Assembly (NCBI RefSeq): GCF_900747795.2 | Contig: NC_041396.2 | Coordinates: 37,516,674 to 37,580,673 of the forward strand | Direction: 5' to 3' | Length of the DNA stretch: 64,000 nt | Source: Erpetoichthys calabaricus | Taxonomy: Eukaryota > Chordata > Cladistia > Polypteriformes > Polypteridae | Part shown: positions 32,374 through 45,833 of the stretch, piece by piece | Position numbering within the stretch: the first letter of the stretch is position 1 | How the letters are laid out: the number at the start of each line of letters is the position of its first letter | Program-made: the position numbers and the translations under genes | Notes under the pieces: generated by a model | What the model was told of the DNA's origin: nothing | Database searches by the model: none | The model's input: only the letters and a program-made list of their open reading frames with translations

Positions 32374-33953
32374 CAGGTGCTGGTCATAAAATTAGAATAT
32401 CATGACAAAGTTGATTTATTTCAGTAATTCCATTCAAAAAGTGAAACTTGTATATTAGATTCATTCATTACACACAGACTGATGTATTTCAAATGTTTAT
32501 TTCTTTTAATGTTGATGATTATAACTGACAACTAATGAAAGTCCCAAATTCAGTATCTCGGAAAATTAGAATATCAATTAAGACCAATGCAAAAAAAGGA
32601 TTTTTAGAAATGTTGGCCAACTGAAAGGTATGAACATGAAAAGTATGAGCATGTACAGCACTCAATATTTAGTTGGGGCTCCTTTGGCCTGGATTACTGC
32701 AGCAATGCGGCGTGGCATGGAGTCGATCAGTCTGTGGCACTGCTCCGGTGTTATGAGAGCCCATGTTGCTCTGATAGTGGCCTTCAGCTCTTCTGAATTG
32801 TTCGGTCTGGCGTATTGTAACTTCCTCTTCACAATACCCCATAGAAAAGGTCAGGCGAGTTTGCTGGCCAATCACGAACAGGGATACCATAGTCCTTAAA
32901 CCAGGTACTGGTAGCTTTGGCACTGTGTGCAGGTGCCAGGTCCTGTTGGAAAATGAAATCTGCATCTCCATAAAGTTTGTCAGCAGCAGGAAGCATGAAG
33001 TGCTCTAAAACTTCCTGGTAGACGGCTGCATTGACCTTGGACTTCAGAAAACACAATGGACCAACACCAGCAGATGACATGGCACCCCAAACCATCACTG
33101 ACTGTGGAAACTTTACACTGGATCTCAAGCAACGTGGATTCTGTGCCTCTCCTCTCTTCCTCCAGACTCTGGGACCTTGATTTCCAAAGGAAATGCAAAA
33201 TTTACTTTCATCAGAGAACATAACTTTGGACCACTCAGCAGCAGTCCAAAGGCGAGATGCTTCTGACGCTGTCTCTTGTTCAAGAGTGGCTTGACACAAG
33301 GAATGCAACAGCTGAAACCCATGTCTTGCATACGTCTGTGTGTGGTGGTTCTTGAAGCACTGACTCCAGCTGCAGTCCACTCTTTGTGAATCTCCCCCAC
33401 ATTTTTGAATGGGTTTTGTTTCACAATCCTCTCCAGGGTGCGGTTATCCCTATTGCTTGTACAATTTTTTCTACCACATCTTGTCCTTCTCTTCGCCTCT
33501 CTATTAATGTGCTTGGACACAGAGCTCTGTGAACAGCCAGCCTCTTTAGCAATGACCTTTTGTGTCTTGCCCTCCTTGTGCAAGGTGTCAATGGTCGTCT
33601 TTTGGACAACTGTCAAGTCAGCAGTCTTCCCCATGATTGTGTAGCCTACAGAACTAGACTGAGAGACCATTTAAAGGCTTTTGCAGGTGTTTTGAGTTAA
33701 TTAGCTGATTAGAGTGTGGCACCAGGTGTCTTCAATATTGAACCTTTTCACAATATTCTAATTTTCCGAGATACTGAATTTGGGACTTTCATTAGTTGTC
33801 AGTTATAATCATCAAAATTAAAAGAAACAAACATTTGAAATACATCAGTCTGTGTGTAATGAATGAATCTAATATACAAGTGTCACTTTTTGAATGGAAT
33901 TACTGAAATAAATCAACTTTGTCATGATATTCTAATTTTATGACCAGCACCTG
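32374..33953 (-). mobile_element. Tc1-like transposon E with ~200-bp inverted repeats
   Basis: Termini CAGGTGCTGGTCATAAAATT (left, and its inverse at the right) with TA duplications at 32372-32373 and 33954-33955. Inverted similarity extends about 200 bp inward (CAAAGTTGATTTATTTCAGT, AACTAATGAAAGTCCCAAAT). Length 1580 bp, essentially full size. The partner LTR shows the empty site TTAATATAAAATAA. Confidence 0.95.
32660..33670 (-). pseudogene. Tc1-like transposase (element E), inactive
   Basis: Minus strand. The start region MGKTADLTVVQKTTIDTLH is followed by the helix-turn-helix (KVIAKEAGCSQSSVSKHI) and the first Asp (VMFSDESKFCISFG). The second Asp follows in FIFQQDLAPAHSAKATSTWF. The SPDLNPIENLWG segment that should supply the catalytic Glu is broken by a small deletion: SPDLF then a frame change to WGIVKRKLQYARP-like sequence. 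A second frame change lies near 33200-33380. Inactive but recent-looking. Confidence 0.9.
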
Positions 33954-35398
33954 TAAAATCATCTATATATATAATTCACTAAGCCGGAAGACAAGTAGCC
34001 ACCCATGGAAAGCACGCCGGAAGGGGCGTGGATTCACTAAGCCGCCGACAAGTGAGCCGCCCGTGGCGCACGCAGGAAGGAGCCACGCCCACCAACTCTA
34101 AGACCATTGGATACGATGACAACTCGCAGTGCTATGCCCACCAACTCGGACGCGACGACTGGGAAAAAACGCCATCATTTATGTTCGTCTGGGCTACAGT
34201 ACACATGCACCTCTGAGCCACGTTGACTTTTCGCTTACGACGCACGACCGCGTGCACCATAGCAAACTGTTTTACACGCTACATACAGCAATTCGCATCC
34301 GCAACAAACATGCGTCTTCTTAGATGGTCCTGCAGGAACACGGTAGATGTTTCCCCGCCCACCAACACTCCTTTTTCCCCGTCCCGCGTCTACCCTCACT
34401 CTCTAGGCATTCACACTCCCTGCTCATGTGCCCAGACGCAAAAACTCACCGACCTCCCAGTTAGTCCCTTTTGTCTGTGCTATGAGTCCACATGCACCTC
34501 TGAGCCACGTTGACTTTTCATTATTCTTTTCGGTTAAGACACCCGACCGCGTCCCCCATCGAAAACCTGCCTATCAGTCGGGTTTTTTTGGAAAAATGTC
34601 ATTGACGAAACTGTTGCTCTCAAACTTCGCAACATGGCTGTTGGCTTTGTTTGCCAGCATTGGGATAACTTCGGCGACGTGGTCACAAATTGCAACAACT
34701 CACCACACAAGGACACCCTGTCTCTCGAGGCATTCACACTGCCAGAAGACAACCATGGGATACGCATAAAATAGCCATGTCAGTCAACGCACATCAGACA
34801 CCCAGGCAAACAATACTGAATAATCAATAGCTGCAACTACTTTGCCCGCCCCAAATCCTAACCTGAGTCGGTTTCGTCTGTGTTCAGCAGTGTTTCCCAA
34901 ACTCAGTCCTGGTGAACCCCTGTGGCTGCAGGGTTTTGTTCCAACCAGATTCCTAATCATTAATGCCGGTGAAACTCACCAGGGATAAGTCGGTTTTTCA
35001 AACGCAGCCGTGTAGCAGATTAGTCAGGATGTAATAATCCGAGATGAATGCGCGCCTCCACGCTGAGTGAAAACACAATGTATATTGAGTCTACAAAACA
35101 TGATCAGCAAGTCTTTGATAGGCTGCAACAAAATGATGAAAGAACGGGCGCATTTTTTTCACACAAGCTGAGTGGGTGGGTGTTAGTTAGTTAATTAGCA
35201 ACTCGAAGGACTTCAAGATTTAATATGCACAAGCGGTAACACTGCAAAAACAGCCCAAACCAGAAAAGATGGCTGGCAAACAGTGGCTGACAAATTAAAC
35301 GCGTGTGCATTGTACTTACTGATAGCAGCATTACGGATTTTGCAAATGTTCATTTTTTTCCCTCTGCTTAAAAAACATTTAAAAAGCGGCGTGATTAT

Positions 35399-35417
35399 GC
35401 GGCGTATACTACGCCGC
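35399..35417 (+). other. Internal Helitron hairpin (older 3' terminus)
   Basis: GCGGCGTA-TAC-TACGCCGC, the same stem as the terminal hairpin, followed by GGATTGGTATG where a CTAG would be expected. Preceded by the same AAAAAGCGGCGTGATTAT module. Confidence 0.75.
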
Positions 35418-35464
35418 GGATTGGTATGCAGCGTGTAAAACAGTTTGTTTGTCGCAGATAATTT

Positions 35465-35545
35465 GCTATCCACACAGGGAGGAACCGGGAAGCAAACGCA
35501 CAATCTTCCACTGTCTCCTTACTGCAAAGCAGCAGCACGGGCCGC
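35465..35545 (-). mobile_element. SINE head relic inside the Helitron
   Basis: CCACACAGGGAGGAACCGGG, CTCCTTACTGCAAAGCAGCA and GCACGGGCC match the minus-strand tRNA-like head of the SINE at 31081. It lies between the two Helitron hairpins. Confidence 0.6.
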
Positions 35546-35908
35546 ATGTTCATTTTTTCCCCTGTGCTTAAAAGACATTAAAAAAGGTGTTTCTCAACTG
35601 TGACTCTGGAACAACTCAGTACGCAAAAAGCAGCCTCAACCGCAAACAACAATCAAAAGTCTACGTGACTCACATGTGCATGTCGACTGTGCAAACAGGA
35701 AAACGACTCAGGTGACGAGTTGGGGGTGGGAACATGATCAGGCAATGCATACTGAACGAGAAATCAGCAGACTAGCATGACGGACGGGGCGTAATGGGCG
35801 TCCTTCCCCTCTCCTCCCATTTTCTTGGTGGTTTATTAAATTACGGATTTTTCAAATGTTAATTTTTTTCCCTGTGCTTAAAAATCATTAAAAAAGCGGC
35901 CTGATTAT

Positions 35909-35927
35909 GCGGCGTATGGTACGCCGC
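35909..35927 (+). terminator. Terminal hairpin of the Helitron
   Basis: GCGGCGTA-TGG-TACGCCGC, perfect 8-bp stem, then AGGTTGG and CTAG. Helitrons use such a hairpin as the 3' rolling-circle termination signal. Confidence 0.88.
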
Positions 35928-36649
35928 AGGTTGGCTAGTTCAAGATACTTCAAAACAACAACTGTTTATTTTTTAGAAGATCATATTACATTTACTGGCA
36001 CAAACAAAAAACTTAACTCAAGCAATTTAAAATATTTTAATTAATTCTGCTATACAGAGAGCACAGCGTGCTTACCACCTCTGACAGTTAACACAATGAA
36101 CACTGAGAGTGCCTCACACTGATGATATGACACAACATGGTAAACAGATTAGGGAAGTACAACAAGAATAGAACAAGAAAACACAACATAATGAATATCA
36201 TCAGGATTTGGTGAAGCTCCAAATAACTAAAATTAGTACTGTATTTTAGACAACTGTTGCATTCACTTTTCCTCAACTTCACCAACAATCTTTCCAATTA
36301 GGCACAAAACAACATTGCCTGCTTTTATCTGGCACAAGTATGATATGAAGTATATGAATGACAGCTTAGTCATCAGCTTCAACTTGAAAGTTATAAAAAA
36401 AAAAGGGTTAAGCGATACATGAAGTTGCTCAGATTTCATAACCCCTTAGAATAATGTTGACACCCGATATGCCACATAGCACTTTGACAAAGTACAGGAT
36501 GTATCAGAAATATACAGTATATATTTGTGCATGTTTATCGTGCATACAACCCATTAGAAAAAAAATAAAAATAAACAATTTTAACTTTTAAACAGAGTAA
36601 AAAGAGATGACTATTAAATAACTGGAATCACTCTTAAGGAAAGGTTTCA

Positions 36650-39060
36650 ATGAGCCGACTGACAGATTTACCAACCCTGCCAGTTTTTGTTCTAAAAGAA
36701 CGAGCAGAACTAGACACAAGGTTGTCCAAGGGTCAAGTAGCATGTGATTGTGACACTACACCTGAGGGTAGATGTGGAACTACAGAAGAAGCAGACTGTA
36801 TAACTGGAGTGACTGCTGCTTCACTTGGGGTGTTAGAGGATTGATTAGGTCTCTGCATAGGGTCACCTTGACAATCTGTTCCACTTTTTGCCAGATAAGG
36901 GAGCTGAGTTAAAAAGGAGGAAGTCTGACAATCATTACCATCTGTGACAGCAGCTACTGTACCTGCATAGCTGATCTGATTTTGTTTACCGTCGAGTGGC
37001 TAAGTTAGTTTCTTCATCATCTACCACAGAACTGCATGTACTTTCTCCAAAAGACTTGCATGAAGATGCAGATACTGTATTAATCTCTTCAGGATCTGCA
37101 TCTGAGAGGTTCAGTGGCAAAACGCTTACATGCAGTAGCAACTCCCTATGTACTACTCTCTCAAGTCCCAGTTCATCTTTAATCTTATAAACATAAACAC
37201 TGCTCTCCAATTTGTCGGATAGTTTTCTTTTTCCTCACTCATTCTTGTTAGCCACAAGCACACGATAACCAGGTCTGAGGTAGGTGCCTTTGATCTTTTT
37301 GTTGTATTGCTGTGTCTGATAATGCTGCTCACATAATGAATGCTGCTGAGGAATATGAACTGCATTTTGCAAACAGTAAAGTCTTTGCATAAATACTATA
37401 ATACACTACAACATGGTCCTGTAAAATGTGTTTGAACATGACATCTACTGGTAGTCTTGGAACACGACCAAACGTAAGAAAAACATGGAGTATAACCTGT
37501 GGTTTCGTGCACTGTAGTATTGTAGGCAAAACTAAATGTCTGAAACTAAAACTATAGTTTTTCTCTTAGTGGGTGGCTGTGAAGCATATTTCCAAGTGTG
37601 CGGCTGAACCATTCTCTCCTTCCATTTGTCATAGGATGACATGCAGTCATGTGGGCCTTTGTTACTCCTGACAGATGAAGCAGTTTAGCTATTAAGTCAG
37701 TCACAAAATTTCCACCCTGAGTGGTGTGCTTCCTTTCAGGAGCCCATAAACACAAAATACATTATCCCAAAGTGTTTTAGCAATTTGCTTTGATGTTGGG
37801 TTAGCACCTGGAAATACATGAGCCAGTCTTGTGAACTTTTCTGTAACCACAAGGACATCTGCAGATCTCTGCTTGTGATCTTCTCTCAACCAGAAATCAA
37901 GGCAAACCAACTCCATAGGAGCCGAAGTCTTGATACTATCCAAAGGTGCTCATGTCGCAGGCTCAGGGGACTTTACAAAAACACGTCTCTGATAGCATTT
38001 GACATAGGCTTTGATATCATTTTCCATATCAGGCCAGAAAAAAAGCTGCCTGGCAAGGTACATTGTTCGAGCTTGTCCTTGGTGTCCATCAAAGAATGCT
38101 GAACTTTCTTCTTATCTTACACAAGGTCTTTAATTACTGTGTACAAGGCATCATTTCTAAATTCTAACCTATGCCATTGTTTCAACAACCTAAAAACATC
38201 TGAATTTGCACCATGTCTTTCTCTTCTTGAAGTTCGCCTCTTCCTCATCACAAAAGGTAACACCTTGGAAATTACAGGGTCATTTTGTTGTGCAAGGAGA
38301 AACTGTTGCTGTGTAAATGCAGGAAAAAAACTCCTGACCAGTAGAATGTTGATGGACATACTGAGCTAGACTAAAAGCTCTAAACTGTTTCCCAAGTATG
38401 AGAGCAATGGCACAACGCCTGAATATCTCTGCAGTCATAAAAAAAAACCTTAACTTGGGTGTCCAGCTGAGGATCTCAGCTGGTCTTTCAAATTAGCTGT
38501 GGTTAACAAGCCAATTTCAGTATACATCCTGCACTGTTCCTTCTGCTACTTTCTGAGCTTCATGGAGTAACTAGCAGTATGGTTCCTTTAAAAGTCGGTG
38601 TCTAACTGACTTTGTAAAGGGGTCTCTGCCAAGACATTTTGCCTGCTAGGCATATGTTTAAGGTCAAAAGTAAAAGATGCCAGTTTTGGCACCCAGCACT
38701 GCTCACATGTATCTAGTTTGGGCTTAACAGATAACGTAAGTGGATTATTATCAGTCCACATTGTAAAGCTGTGACCCTTCAACCAAGACTGAATTTCTCA
38801 CAGATGATCCATTTTAAAGCCATGAATTCCAGCCTATATGCTAGTTACCATCATTGTGCCACACTTAAGGTCTTACTTGCAAAAGCAATTGGTCTAGCCT
38901 TCTCTTCACCAGGAATAACCTTGGAAAGCACCCCACCAAGCCCATTAAGAGATGCATCCACAGAAACAATGAATGGTTCATTGACGTCTGGATGCACAAG
39001 GAAGCTGTGCCTTTAGTGAGTGAAAAGCGGTGTTACATTCTGGAGTCCAATCAGCTAGTG
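36650..39060 (-). pseudogene. Gypsy fossil, pol remnants (RNase H, integrase)
   Basis: In minus-strand order: an RNase H region near 39000-38590 (VSVDASLNGLGGVLSK, TMWTDNNPL, FDLKHMPSRQNVLAE), an integrase zinc-binding/core region 38360-37550 (PMELVCLDFW, VTEKFTRLAHVFPG, ACHPMTNG), and an integrase C-terminal region 37365-36990 (DELGLERVVHRELLL). Family: Ty3/gypsy. Broken at many places; a fossil. Confidence 0.82.
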
Positions 39061-40084
39061 TGAGTGAACGTAAAACATGCTGACTTTTCATGTCCTTGGC
39101 ATATTTTCCTCTTCTTTTTTGACCCCCTGTTAGTATACTACACTATAGTAAAGTATGTTAGACTTTTGTTCTTGCTTGTATGCTGCACAATTCACCTTAC
39201 AGCAGAGCAGTTTATGTTTATCCAGTCTGTAATGTTCATGCCCTGTAATTCAGTTAAGATTAGTATTTTATTCCCTTCAGATTCAAATCTTGTTTACATT
39301 AAGGGTAAGTGTTTGTTTAAAACACTCTCATTATAATCATTTTGTTGTAAATCCTGCAGTCCACTTTAAAATGGTATTTACTCATACTTTCACTGTTTGA
39401 TCTCAGTAATACTTCGGTGATTTTAATGCTTTATGTTATTTTACCTCAGTTAAGTAAATCAATAAGACCTATTTTCCTAAACTGTTGGTCCCATTAATCT
39501 CATTGGTAAACTACAAATAATACCCTATTAACAAGACCAATCTAGAACAATAAGACTTTTACAAACATGTCTTAAATGATGCAAAATAGCATCTAATTAT
39601 CATTATCGCTAAAGTCCCAGAAAATATCAAGATATAATTTTTTGCCAATGTCGCACACCCCTACCTTCAGTATGTGTCTGTTGACCACCACGGCCACTCA
39701 AAACAACATTCTCTACTGGCTGTATCACTTCTGGTAAAATTCCTGCACCCTGAAGCTGCTGGACAGCAGTTGTACTGATTGGACGTGTCATGGAGCTAGA
39801 ATCTAGCATCCCCCTAAGCTTTACACCACAATAACTCACTGAAAGCTTGCACCTTCTGAGTGCTCAGAACAATATTATTACACATTCATCTTGTGCACCA
39901 GCAAGGCAGTCACCATATATAGTTTCCCAATTACATTCTTTCTGGCTGTGCACTCACACTGTCCCTCCCTAAGTTTGAGTTATTCTGTTTAAATGCTGAC
40001 CAGAAAGTGCATGGCCATGATGATTCTTCTGTTGGGGACAGTTTTTCTTCCAGTGCCCTGGAGTGAAACATCTTAAGCACAAAT

Positions 40085-41974
<1,890 letters not shown>

Positions 41975-43265
41975 CAGAAACATGACAAACCATACCTGCC
42001 CTCTTTGGAAAAGAGTCACACTGCCCTGGCATAGATAGGGAGCAAACTGACATCTGGGTATGCTCTGTCAACATGCAGTCAAGTAATTTAACTAAGCTCT
42101 TCATACAGTCATTTCCAGACTGTCAAGCACAATTAGATGTGTGAACCTGTGTAGAGGGCAGTGCTAGACAAGATTTGAATTGCTCTGATGGGCAGCTGGC
42201 TTAATTACATGGGAAGGCTGTATTGGTGTTGTGGTGTAAACTCGGGTGTTCCTTTGGTATTTGTCAAGTCTTTCCTGAATTGCATGTGCAGTCCACTTGT
42301 TAGATAATTTAAATTATAATCTTTATATAAATTATAAAGATGTTCAAAATAGATTGATCAGGACGACAGTTAATAAACATCACGGCAACTTTGTGACTAG
42401 GGTTGTCAAAGTGACACCCACACCAGCTTAAACACTCATCTGCTACATTTACTGCTGTATTAGGTGGATCCAGTAACCCATTGGTTTTTCACCAGGGTGA
42501 GGCAATGTATTGTAAAAGTCAGCAAATTGTATATTGGAGTAAGTCAGCTCACTAAAATGCTGCTTTACAATATGAAAGATTAGTGAGAAGTCTTGAGAGT
42601 AGTCTAAATCAGGATTATTATGCAATATGATTTCAACTATGTCCCCTGCTTTGCCCATCAGACTAGCAAGTATTTCTTGTGATTGCTCTTACAGAGGGAC
42701 ATTTTGCCTTCTCCAAACAGTATGCACAAGTCCTTCCCATTCATGGACTGTGTATTTGTACAGAACCATCCCCTCAGAACAAAGGAGTTTCTTTTGCACC
42801 TGACTGCATGACAAATTTAACAACTGACAAACTTGCATCAGAAGACTGATTTGGGCCAACAGTTTCTAAATTGTTACTGCTAAAGCTGCTCATGTTTGCC
42901 TGCAGCTGAGCTGTAACAGAGTAAGTTGCTCAGCTAATTTTGTGACAAGTGCATCTAATTCTGAACTATGTAAGTCTAAACGTGATGTGGGGAAATCAAT
43001 TGTTGTTGTACTAATTAGTCCCTCTCTCCTCTGTGTTGTTTCATCTGAAGTCTTAAATAAAACCCTCTCCTCACACTAAAGTCACTTTCATAAGAATCTT
43101 CTTTTGAAAGGTTAGTTACATTTTGGTCTTTCACCCTTTCATCTTCAGCCATAATATACATAATAAAAAACAATAACAATACAAAGCTTACACTAATTTA
43201 ACTAAAGGACAATGTTATTACACAGTGCTGGGAAACAGAATAATATCAATCAACGAAATTGTACT

Positions 43266-43590
43266 GGGGCGGCAAGGTGGCGCTGCTGCCTCGCAGATGG
43301 GAGACCTGGTGACCTGGGTTCACTTCCCGGGTCCTCCCTGCGTGGAGTTTGCATGCTCTCCCCGTGTCTGCGTGGGTTTCCTCCAGGTGCTCTGGTTTCC
43401 TCCCACAGTCCAAAGACATGCAGGTTAGGTGGATTGGCGATTCTAAATTGGCTCGTTTGTGTGTGTCCTGCGGTGGGTTGGCACCCTGCCCAGGATTGGT
43501 TCCTGCCTTGTGCCCTGTGTTGGCTGGGATTGGCTCCAGCCGACCCCCGTGACCCTGTGTTCGGGTTGGAAAATGGATGGATGGATGGAT
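43266..43590 (+). mobile_element. tRNA-derived SINE, plus orientation
   Basis: Head GGGGCGGCAAGGTGGCGCTG, B-box-like GGTTCACTTCC, (ATGG)n tail. Target repeats GAAATTGTACT (43255-43265) and GAAATCGTACT (43591-43601) differ at one base. Same family as 3625 and 31081. Inserted in the leader of the gypsy fossil. Confidence 0.93.
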
Positions 43591-44033
43591 GAAATCGTAC
43601 TGTTACACTTTTTTCTTTTTTCTTTTCGTCTCACTCCCTGGGCATTGTGCCTTGCATCTAACAGACTTAATTAGCGTTACACTGTTTCTCAAAAAAACGT
43701 AAAAAGCGTTGTATTTTTTGTTTTGAAAAATTATTTTAATCAAATATCATCTTTTTGTTATAAAACGTGCAAAACGCTAAAAGTACAAAGTCAGAAGTGT
43801 TAAAAGTATAATAACGAGGCAAATAATAATAATGATGACGAATAATAATTATAATGATAACAACACGAAAAGCACACTGCACATGTGATAGTGACGAGAG
43901 CGTCACTTTCGGATTCACCAGAACCACTTGTGTCACTCACCGTTTCAATGTCATTTCCTGAAGACAAATTCACTTCGTCATCACTGCTGAAAAGAGGCGT
44001 TTCTTATGAGACGCCATTAAGTGGCTAGGAAAA

Positions 44034-44190
44034 GACGCGTCTACACTGTTGCCTGGGTAACGTTTGGGCCTGACGCTTATGCAAGACACGCCTATACTGT
44101 TGCCCGAGTAACGGCACTAACGCTGTTGGTACCCAAACAAGACGCGTTTATACCGTTGCCCTGGTGACACTCGGGACTAACGCTTTTAGC
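44034..44190. repeat. Three GC-rich repeats, each with an X-box-like site
   Basis: Units starting at 44034, 44085 and 44141 share GACGCGTYTAYACYGTTGCC (Y = C/T, with one extra change in unit 2). Each contains a palindromic site: GTTGCCTGGGTAAC (44048), GTTGCCCGAGTAAC (44099) and GTTGCCCTGGTGAC (44155). The first two fit the RFX X-box consensus GTNRCC(N)RGYAAC. The tract is CpG-rich and lies between the nested SINE and the right LTR. Confidence 0.7.
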
Positions 44191-44439
44191 GCTGTCTTTA
44201 CGGAGTTAGTGACGCTCGGTTCTAACGCTAAGTCCCACAGCGAGAGAATAGGCATCGATCTGCTGAAACGGGTCGCGGCACCAGTGTAACCTTTGGTCAC
44301 CGTACGGGCTGTACTGCTGTACTCTGGCTTTGAACTGGTTAACCCGCGAAGCTTCTGCGCTGTGACTGGTGATGTAACGTGTCCTAAAAAATCGACACGA
44401 AAAAATACTGAATTCCTTTAATGTTAATTATTAGCAGGC

Positions 44440-45122
44440 TGAAATGTTGGAACAGAAAACAAATAATATGAGTACTCAAGCACTGCCGATACAATTGCTG
44501 TTAACAAACGTGGAAGCCTGTTGGACACTCACATTAACCGCGGTTCTCAAACTGTTGGGCGCGCTCCCCGGGGGCGTTTCGCTATTCGTAGGGAAATTTT
44601 AAACTTGTAGCGGGTGTATCGGCAGCAAAAAATATAGGAATCAATTTTAATAGGGTTTCAAAAACGTTAGGGGGGCGCGATTAAAACTGTTATGAAAACT
44701 CGGGTCGCAAATACTTAAAAGGTTGAGAAACGCTGCATTAACACATAATCAGCATTAATATAAAATAATTCACAACACTTTAAAACAACAATTGTACAGT
44801 CCTGAGATGATCATATGAATATATATTATTGTCACATACAAAAAAGTGCAACTCAGGCAATTTAAAATAGAACAGCCGAAAGAAGAAGAAGTAGAATTAA
44901 TTCTACTATACATAAAGTACAGCGTGCTTACCTCCTCTCACCGTTAACACAGCGAGGCTCACTAACAGGGAGAGGCTCACAGTGATGACGCAACATAACA
45001 CCGTAAACGGAGTAGAAAACTATAACAGGAAACATTCAACATAACAGATATTATCGGGATTTGGTGAAGCTCCAGATAACTAACATTGATAACTAACATT
45101 AGTATTTTAGACACCTGTTATA
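44440..45122 (-). repeat. Right LTR of the gypsy fossil
   Basis: Direct repeat of the left LTR: TGAAATGTTGGAACAG at the left, TACAGCGTGCTTACC, ATTTGGTGAAGCTCCAGATA, and an end near 45122. Contains a hAT-like MITE (44539-44735) that the left LTR lacks. Confidence 0.82.
44539..44735. mobile_element. hAT-like MITE
   Basis: 197 bp with ends CGCGGTTCTCAAAC (left) and CAGCGTTTCTCAACC (right, read inward), flanked by the repeat CATTAAC (44532-44538, 44736-44742; an eighth base may be eroded). The partner LTR reads CACATTAACACATAA without it. Confidence 0.78.
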
Positions 45123-45159
45123 CCTACTTAGTCAAAATCACAGCAGCGGGTGTTAGAGA

Positions 45160-45392
45160 TTACTAAATACTGACGCGAAGGAGGTGAGTACTTGTGTGAT
45201 CAATTATTTGTTTTTTATCTTTGTAATTCATTTAGACCACTGTGCAGAGATCTATTTTCACTTTGGCATTGAAGAGCCTTTTTATGTTGATAAATGTCAA
45301 AAAAGACATGGTAAATCCATTATTTCCCAATACTGTATTACAATAAATTGTGAAAGCTTCCAAGGGAGTGAATACTTTTTCTTGGCACTGTA
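45160..45392 (+). mobile_element. Tc1-like 3' arm D, uninterrupted copy
   Basis: ACCACTGTGCAGAGATCTAT, TGTATTACAATAAATTGTGA and a GAATACTTTTTCTTGGCACT end. Same arm as 26000-27622 but without the pogo-like and SINE insertions. Confidence 0.8.
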
Positions 45393-45710
45393 TTTTTTTT
45401 TCAATGACTGGTCCAACTCAGATATGTTTCTGCTTGGGTATGAATATTAGTGTGGTGCATGTGTTTGCATACATTTATTGGTAATATATTTGTTGAAAAT
45501 CTCTTGCTACAAATCAGCATCAATTGCTGATTTGTGTTGTCAAATAATTCAAACAGAGGTATGTGCTTTAATACATTCTTGTTTATCATTTCACTGGATT
45601 GTGAAAATGTTGAAGGTCGGCTGGATATACAGGCAAGGATTTCACTGTACTCTTTTCACATGACAATACTATGGCTGCTACAATTAATTAAACATCTTTT
45701 TAAAACTAAT

Positions 45711-45720
45711 TGATTGATTG

Positions 45721-45759
<39 letters not shown>

Positions 45760-45761
45760 AA
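45711..45761. repeat. (ATTG)n microsatellite
   Basis: About 12 units; the V1R-2 copy has only four, near 27970, in the same place. Confidence 0.9.
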
Positions 45762-45833
45762 GTCATATTTTTTGTTAACCAGAGTGTAGAAGTTCAGCAG
45801 GATACAACGGATCTGTGCTCCATCCTTAAAGCC

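Larger units (their letters stand above)
33962..35938 (+). mobile_element. Non-autonomous Helitron
   Basis: A|TC start (TCTATATATATAATTCACTA) and CTAG|T end (35935-35938), with a perfect 8-bp-stem hairpin 7 nt upstream. The other LTR of the host fossil preserves the empty site (AAAATAA|TTCACAACAC, 44768/44769), confirming both ends to the base. No Rep/helicase gene. A 3' subterminal module (TTTTTCCC-TGCTTAAAA-CATTAAAAA) is present three times, near 35351, 35547 and 35862. The first carries its own near-identical hairpin. Confidence 0.92.
32268..36261 (-). repeat. Left LTR of the gypsy fossil, split by two transposons
   Basis: LTR sequence occupies 32268-32373 and 35939-36261. A Tc1-like element (32374-33953) and a Helitron (33962-35938) lie between. 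The same order without either insertion is found at 44440-45122. Confidence 0.82.
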
